NCBI GenBank assembly: GCA_013398295.1
Contig: VZSF01004846.1
Coordinates: forward strand, 186,001-250,000
DNA length: 64,000 nt
Direction: 5' to 3'
DNA from: Chionis minor
Lineage: Eukaryota > Chordata > Aves > Charadriiformes > Chionididae
The position numbers and the translations under genes are program-made. Below are positions 62,401 through 64,000 of the stretch, one piece after another. The notes under the pieces are model-generated. The model made no database searches and had not been told where the DNA came from. It saw nothing but the letters and a program-made list of their open reading frames with translations. Position 1 is the first letter of the stretch; each line of letters begins with the position of its first letter.

Positions 62401-63887
62401 TTCAATTTTGCTTACATAAACATTCATCTACTGGAGTAAAGATTGAAAGTTTTTCATCCCCAGCATTTGTCCCACCCTGCTAAAGAATTTGTCCCACTCT
62501 TCTTCCTCAGTAACCTGCTGTTGTAGCTTCTCCAGTTTTCATGGAACAATTCACAGGAAGTTTGGACATAACAATAACTTCCTAGCCTCTGGTTGTGACC
62601 GTCAGACTGAAGGAAGGGCACTTAGATTCCAGTCCTTACTTCCACAAATGCTCGTCTGAGCAAAATGGAAAGGTGTTGGCTGGAGAAAGTGACAGTACCA
62701 CTAAAGTGCATTGGTTAAAACATGCTTTGGGAAGTCGAAGAAGGAAGAATTAATTCCCTCAGGTAGGGAACTGCTCTCACATGACCAAGCGTGCCTGAGT
62801 TATTGAAAGCGGCAGCTCTGCTAATCCAAACCTTAATTTTTGTTACATTTCTCACAAAGACACAGTTATGAAATGTTCTATTTGAAATAAATAATTCATT
62901 CAATTTGATGTGAAATAAAACTCCTGTGCTTTCATTTTCATGAGAAAGGAAGAAAATATTTCATTTTAGTGTAATTGGACTGTAACATTCATGTATTTAT
63001 TGGTATGACTGCCACAGTAGAACTTTGTCCCCATTGCCTGTGATGAATTGACTCCTAAGTTTTTGGATAACTATGTTGTTAAATTAGAACACACAAAAAG
63101 AAATAGGAATGATCTAGGAATTAAATTACTGGGGCTGATGTCTCAGATTTGATATTATGAAATAAAACTCTCAAAAACCAACTGAGAGAGCATTTTCTTC
63201 TTTATATTTGCTTCCACATAATCGATGGAAATTTTCGTAAGAACAAAGTCAAGTCAGTGTTCAGGGCTCCGTAAAACTCTCATATCTCCTTGTACACTAG
63301 AGCCTGGCTGGCAAAAGTAGTTTGAGTTCATAAGCATTTTTTCATGTAATTCAAATTAAGTTTAAAAAGGAATTCAGAAATAAAAGAGGTTTCTGACTGA
63401 ACAAGGAGCCTTTGCTATATATAAAGGAATAAAGATGCTTTATGTATGTCATGTATATGCCTGTGATGTATTTTTAATGAATAATTTTCTTTCTTCTGTT
63501 TCCAAGGCCAGATCTTAAAATAAATGTTTAGGTCCCTCCATTCAATTAAAAACCTGCTCCACATTGTCTTTCAGCAAATCCACAAATCCCTAAGCTTTCA
63601 TTCACATTTTTGTTCTTGCATTTGATTTCAACCAAGACATCCACTCATGGTGCAAATATTGAACAAGCCTTCCCTCTATAAAAATATTGCAAACTACTAG
63701 ATACCTGTTTTTCTGTGAGGATGACACGGCCAAGGAGCTGATCTTCCAGCCCTTTCATAGTAACAGTAAAGTCAATAACAGTTGTTCTTGCACTAATTTC
63801 TGGAGTATAGGCAGGATTAGCCAATTTTGTTGTCATATAAAGGGTAAACCCCTTCATCAGATCTACCTCCTTGTCCCCTACTTTCAC
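14196..63887 (-). CDS. DNAH8-like: Axonemal outer-arm dynein heavy chain, DNAH5/DNAH8 class: 3' 13 exons (gene span, partial)
   Basis: This is the C-terminal 959 residues of an axonemal dynein heavy chain, the ATP-driven motor of the outer dynein arm in motile cilia and sperm flagella. Full-length family members have about 4,500-4,700 residues, so about four fifths of the gene lies beyond the right end. The part present covers the end of AAA5 (fragment residues 1-61), the link to and body of AAA6 (about 62-485) and the C-terminal domain (about 486-959). Thirteen exons joined at GT-AG sites give 2880 nt with one frame and no internal stop, so I read it as functional. DYDARIP-like [23 protein letters not shown] and PDHW favour DNAH8 over DNAH5. 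I cannot exclude a third paralogue, because the human DNAH8 and DNAH5 genes are not next to CAVIN4. Intron phases in order are 0,0,1,0,0,1,0,0,0,1,0,0. Confidence 0.9.
14415..15736 (-). other. Dynein intron between exons L and M
   Basis: This intron of 1.3 kb has donor AAG|GTAAGG at its right end and acceptor ttctcag at its left. Two overlapping + strand frames near 14590-14996 look like chance. I see no repeat family. Confidence 0.85.
15737..15958 (-). CDS. DNAH8-like: Dynein heavy chain exon L (fragment residues 814-887)
   Basis: The exon has 222 nt, phase 0 at both ends, with acceptor tccttag and donor GTAAGG. It encodes part of the C-terminal domain: [23 protein letters not shown], then [18 protein letters not shown] and ESAPK. 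Compared with the human paralogues as I remember them there are two additions: about two residues in MNVGKGW (15911-15916) and about three in PPPADIGG (15818-15832). Both keep the frame. Confidence 0.95.
15959..20830 (-). other. Dynein intron between exons K and L
   Basis: A 4.9 kb intron with a strong donor, CAG|GTAAGA. It holds the G/T-rich tract at 18039-18100. The 155-codon - strand frame at 18324-18791 is hydrophobic and unlike any family I know, so I take it as chance. I see no other structure. Confidence 0.85.
18039..18100 (+). repeat. G/T-rich low-complexity tract with G-quadruplex potential
   Basis: The + strand carries G runs of 7, 3, 4, 5 and 6 separated by T-rich spacers; the last two are split by a single T. 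The spacers between the earlier runs are longer than the classical 1-7 nt, so a full quadruplex is possible but not canonical. The C-rich strand is the sense strand of the dynein transcript. Confidence 0.6.
20831..21039 (-). CDS. DNAH8-like: Dynein heavy chain exon K (fragment residues 744-813)
   Basis: The exon has 209 nt. It enters in phase 1, completing a glycine codon, and leaves in phase 0 at CAG|GTAAGA. It encodes [21 protein letters not shown], followed by [13 protein letters not shown] and [10 protein letters not shown], the most conserved block of the axonemal dynein C-terminal domain. The DNMYDARIP form is nearer DNAH8 than DNAH5. Length matches the paralogues with no insertion. Confidence 0.97.
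21395..21446. repeat. 26-bp tandem duplication, two copies
   Basis: Two adjacent 26-bp units beginning tagagata and containing ctgtgtaactcatcta. They differ at one base by eye, which indicates a recent local duplication. Confidence 0.9.
25327..25990 (+). mobile_element. Solo LTR of an endogenous retrovirus (avian, ERVL-like by resemblance)
   Basis: The element starts with TGTCCTGGTTTG at 25327 and has LTR-type signals in the right order on the + strand: TATAAAA at 25669-25675 and poly(A) signal attaaa at 25925-25930, followed by a T/C-rich tract. The U3-like part includes ggtattccatccc and catgctcaatataaa, which I associate with avian ERV LTRs. No gag, pol or env sequence and no second LTR are next to it, so it reads as a solo LTR left by recombination. 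The left boundary is firm. The right one is an estimate, because I found no clear terminal CA plus target duplication. It is antisense to the dynein gene. Confidence 0.7.
31300..31432 (-). CDS. DNAH8-like: Dynein heavy chain exon J (fragment residues 700-744)
   Basis: The exon has 133 nt, enters in phase 0 after acceptor ctgtttag and leaves in phase 1 at G|GTAAGC. Its translation reads [36 protein letters not shown] and TDLKLAIDG. These match the C-terminal-domain helix block of DNAH5/DNAH8 almost residue for residue. It is too short to be a long open frame and was placed by homology and splice sites. Confidence 0.96.
36092..36133. repeat. 21-bp imperfect tandem duplication
   Basis: Two adjacent units, each of the form taggtaataatNtcctgaat, at a 21-bp period within the intron. 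Confidence 0.75.
39402..39421. repeat. (ATAC)n microsatellite
   Basis: About five ATAC units lie in the I-J intron, some 30 nt from the exon I donor. On the transcript strand they sit just downstream of the 5' splice site. Confidence 0.8.
39451..39639 (-). CDS. DNAH8-like: Dynein heavy chain exon I (fragment residues 637-699)
   Basis: The exon has 189 nt in phase 0 at both ends, with acceptor actttaag and donor GAG|GTATAT. It encodes [19 protein letters not shown], then [18 protein letters not shown] and [26 protein letters not shown] and the glycine-rich GGGETRE are signatures of this part of outer-arm dynein C-terminal domains. Length equals that of the human paralogues. Confidence 0.97.
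42005..44625 (-). mobile_element. CR1 non-LTR retrotransposon, degenerate, - strand
   Basis: The 3' end lies at the left, with the avian CR1 tail: agaatcgcaaaatca and gtttggaaggggcctctgag. Going right, - strand frames show CR1 ORF2 pieces in order. Reverse-transcriptase parts lie at 42769-43398 ([42 protein letters not shown]), a spacer piece at 43743-43988 ([20 protein letters not shown]), and the end of the endonuclease domain at 44285-44578 ([13 protein letters not shown] [18 protein letters not shown]). The catalytic FADD motif reads FTGD, and the frames are broken between pieces, so the copy is dead. The 5' part is missing, as is usual for CR1. The element is in the same orientation as the dynein gene and stops about 100 nt short of the exon H donor. 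Confidence 0.9.
42166..42606. other. 220-bp exact duplication around a single N (assembly artefact)
   Basis: Positions 42166-42385 and 42387-42606 are identical base for base by my comparison, both starting cttcctgcac and ending atatgacag. They are separated only by the N at 42386. Both copies lie in the CR1 3' region, where one copy is expected. The simplest reading is two contigs whose overlapping ends were joined with one N rather than merged. Confidence 0.93.
44730..45077 (-). CDS. DNAH8-like: Dynein heavy chain exon H (fragment residues 521-636)
   Basis: The exon has 348 nt, phase 0 at both ends, with acceptor attttacag and donor GAG|GTAAAA. It opens the C-terminal domain with [17 protein letters not shown], then [24 protein letters not shown] and [10 protein letters not shown], ending [22 protein letters not shown] and [12 protein letters not shown] are among the most conserved dynein heavy chain motifs. 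The exon is intact. Confidence 0.98.
45078..46279 (-). other. Dynein intron between exons G and H
   Basis: A 1.2 kb intron. Its donor, CAG|GTTTAA at 46280/46279, is weak beyond the GT, and its acceptor attttacag is good. No repeat or gene is seen. Confidence 0.85.
46280..46401 (-). CDS. DNAH8-like: Dynein heavy chain exon G (fragment residues 480-520)
   Basis: The exon has 122 nt, enters in phase 1, completing the glycine of PPQG, and leaves in phase 0. It encodes [18 protein letters not shown], then [24 protein letters not shown] and the WKPxLYxVAFLH motif mark the end of AAA6 and the start of the C-terminal domain. Its donor is the weakest in the gene part seen (GTTTAA), but the frame and homology on both sides fix the boundary. 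Confidence 0.96.
47983..49525 (-). mobile_element. CR1 retrotransposon, - strand, split by an LTR insertion
   Basis: The CR1 3' end is at the left, with gttaaggttggaagggacct near 47995. It runs to 48141 and resumes at 48660 after the inserted LTR. The right half codes on the - strand for degenerate reverse transcriptase: [11 protein letters not shown] and FTNDLDDG within 49089-49349, and NLLAFYNK at about 49480-49510. With the LTR removed, the two halves join as ttgatcaccctcac, matching the same place in the CR1 at 42 kb (ttgatcaccttcac), which shows they are one element. Confidence 0.88.
48142..48659 (-). mobile_element. Solo ERV LTR (518 bp) inserted in a CR1
   Basis: The insert begins TGCCGTTG and ends GGACA on the + strand, so it has TG...CA ends. 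It is flanked by 5-bp target copies, atcac (48137-48141) and accac (48660-48664), with one mismatch. Read on the - strand it begins TGTCCTGGTTTCAGCTGGG and reaches poly(A) signal ATTAAA at 48264-48259 before the tail, so its sense direction is -. The block with tcaacccacaagg and the TTATTATTA run is one I associate with a common neoavian ERVL-type LTR. No internal viral genes are present. Confidence 0.85.
49585..50165 (+). mobile_element. CR1 fragment, + strand
   Basis: On the + strand degenerate frames give reverse-transcriptase C-terminal features: [24 protein letters not shown] and [11 protein letters not shown], with a CR1-like continuation to tctgctgaagaggaggct near 50160. It lacks both the 5' part and the normal CR1 3' tail. 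It lies 5' end to 5' end with the - strand CR1 at its left. Confidence 0.8.
50502..50560 (-). mobile_element. CR1 3' tail fragment
   Basis: A short piece with the inverted CR1 3' signature: agaatcatagaatag, ggttggaaggg and atctagtccaacc. The usual 'acctttaaaga' portion is partly missing. It is a remnant of a 5'-truncated insertion. Confidence 0.85.
51432..51699 (-). CDS. DNAH8-like: Dynein heavy chain exon F (fragment residues 391-480)
   Basis: The exon has 268 nt, phase 0 in and phase 1 out, with acceptor ccttccag and donor AAG|GTAAGA. It encodes AAA6: [16 protein letters not shown], then [33 protein letters not shown] and [17 protein letters not shown] and GGWxLLQNCHL are invariant features of dynein AAA6. 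The ISMGQGQ, GLEF and TNEPPQG forms lean to DNAH8. Confidence 0.98.
54369..54415. repeat. 12-13 bp tandem repeat, four units
   Basis: The word acagtt recurs at 54371, 54384, 54396 and 54408, each preceded by tt or at, with A-rich spacers. Spacing is 13, 12 and 12 bp. Confidence 0.8.
55024..55073 (-). mobile_element. CR1 3' tail fragment
   Basis: A very typical avian CR1 end in inverse orientation: cagaatcacagaatcac, ttaggttggaagagacc, and tttgagatcatcgagt. It has about 50 bp only, with no reverse-transcriptase sequence. The two agaatcac octamers at the left are the 3' terminal repeat. Confidence 0.92.
56198..56362 (-). CDS. DNAH8-like: Dynein heavy chain exon E (fragment residues 336-390)
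   Basis: The exon has 165 nt, phase 0 at both ends, with acceptor gtttttttag and donor AAG|GTACCC. It was found by homology, as it has no long start-to-stop frame. It encodes [17 protein letters not shown], then [19 protein letters not shown] and [12 protein letters not shown], within AAA6. [15 protein letters not shown] is a signature of DNAH5/DNAH8. It is intact and of the same length as the paralogues. Confidence 0.96.
56363..58241 (-). other. Dynein intron between exons D and E
   Basis: A 1.9 kb intron with strong donor CAA|GTAAGA. I see no repeat family and no recognisable frame. Confidence 0.85.
58242..58513 (-). CDS. DNAH8-like: Dynein heavy chain exon D (fragment residues 245-335)
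   Basis: The exon has 272 nt, enters in phase 1 to complete KGG, and leaves in phase 0. Acceptor is actttgcag. It encodes [19 protein letters not shown], then [18 protein letters not shown] and [23 protein letters not shown] and RSWCPDRT-type motifs belong to this class. The IIPDGYD stretch resembles DNAH8. The - strand frame runs on past both splice sites by chance. Confidence 0.97.
58514..59644 (-). other. Dynein intron between exons C and D
   Basis: A 1.1 kb intron. It holds two copies of a 27-bp unit (59020-59073) and nothing else I recognise. Confidence 0.85.
59020..59073. repeat. 27-bp tandem duplication, two copies
   Basis: Two adjacent 27-bp units, each starting agtacctgactgtact. 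They differ at three positions by eye. Confidence 0.9.
59645..60023 (-). CDS. DNAH8-like: Dynein heavy chain exon C (fragment residues 119-245)
   Basis: The exon has 379 nt, phase 0 in and phase 1 out, with acceptor aattttaag and donor AAG|GTAAAA. It encodes [20 protein letters not shown], then [32 protein letters not shown] and [16 protein letters not shown]. YRPxAxRGSxLYF and the MYQxSLxxFL motif mark the AAA5-AAA6 transition in dynein heavy chains. The open frame extends into both introns, but the family match ends exactly at the splice sites. Confidence 0.98.
60024..60449 (-). other. Dynein intron between exons B and C
   Basis: A 426-bp intron, the shortest here, with donor GAG|GTGAAT. 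Nothing else is seen in it. Confidence 0.9.
60450..60620 (-). CDS. DNAH8-like: Dynein heavy chain exon B (fragment residues 62-118)
   Basis: The exon has 171 nt, phase 0 at both ends, with acceptor gaatacag. It encodes [20 protein letters not shown], then [20 protein letters not shown] and a TTAEE end. LEDNLLx[14 protein letters not shown] is strongly conserved in outer-arm heavy chains. The helix is rich in E, K and R, as expected after AAA5. Confidence 0.97.
60621..63704 (-). other. Dynein intron between exons A and B
   Basis: A 3.1 kb intron with donor CAG|GTATCT. I see no repeat family, RNA gene or recognisable frame. Confidence 0.85.
63705..63887 (-). CDS. DNAH8-like: Dynein heavy chain exon A (fragment residues 1-61)
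   Basis: This is the first dynein exon in the window (an internal exon of the gene): 183 nt, phase 0 at both ends, with acceptor attttcag. It encodes [20 protein letters not shown], then [26 protein letters not shown] and RVILTEKQ. PxYxPE and the VTxxGLEDQLLxxVxxxE motif close AAA5 in all dynein heavy chains. Positions 63888-64000 to its right are intron. Confidence 0.98.
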
Positions 63888-64000
63888 CTGAAAATAAAAC
63901 ATATTCCTCAATTTTCAAAAGATGAATGCAGAAAAAGTTATTTTATCCAGTGAAAAATACATTAACTCTTTTTTTACATTTTCATTTACACTTTTTAAAC

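Noticed and set aside
14196..63887. Possibility that the dynein is a pseudogene, given its unexpected location
   Set aside because: All 13 exons have GT-AG borders and matching phases, and 2880 nt stay open. Key AAA6 and C-terminal motifs are intact.

Overview
The window is nuclear DNA of a bird, taken from a draft assembly. It has interrupted genes with GT-AG introns. It also has several CR1 retrotransposon pieces, including 3' ends that carry the avian 'agaatca(ta)gaatca…ggttggaag' signature, and two solo endogenous-retrovirus LTRs of a kind I know from neoavian and passerine genomes. A single N at 42386 marks a scaffold join. No bacterial or phage features and no RNA genes were seen.

Layout. 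Positions 1-9843 are intron 1 of CAVIN4 (muscle caveola protein, + strand); its exon 1 lies upstream of the window. Positions 9844-10503 are the last coding exon of CAVIN4. About 3.7 kb of 3' UTR and intergenic DNA follow. From 63887 down to 14196 on the - strand lie 13 consecutive 3' coding exons of an axonemal outer-arm dynein heavy chain of the DNAH5/DNAH8 class, closest to DNAH8 by my reading. The two genes are tail to tail. I placed all 13 exons by splice sites: together they give 2880 nt in one open frame (959 residues plus stop) covering the end of AAA5, AAA6 and the C-terminal domain, with no stop or frameshift. The rest of the gene lies to the right of the window.

The dynein introns hold nearly all the mobile DNA. 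There is a solo LTR at about 25.33-25.99 kb, a 2.6 kb degenerate CR1 at 42.0-44.6 kb, and a CR1 at 48.0-49.5 kb that was later split by a 518-bp LTR (48142-48659). A CR1 fragment in the opposite orientation lies at 49.6-50.2 kb, and two short CR1 tails lie at 50.5 and 55.0 kb.

The two genes have no evident shared function: CAVIN4 acts at muscle caveolae, and the dynein is a motor of motile cilia or sperm flagella. The most notable points are the linkage of a DNAH8-type gene to CAVIN4 (not the human arrangement), three small insertions in its C-terminal domain relative to the human paralogues as I remember them, the 220-bp exact duplication around the N (almost certainly an assembly error), and the nested and head-to-head retroelements. 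I did not find a new biological system here.
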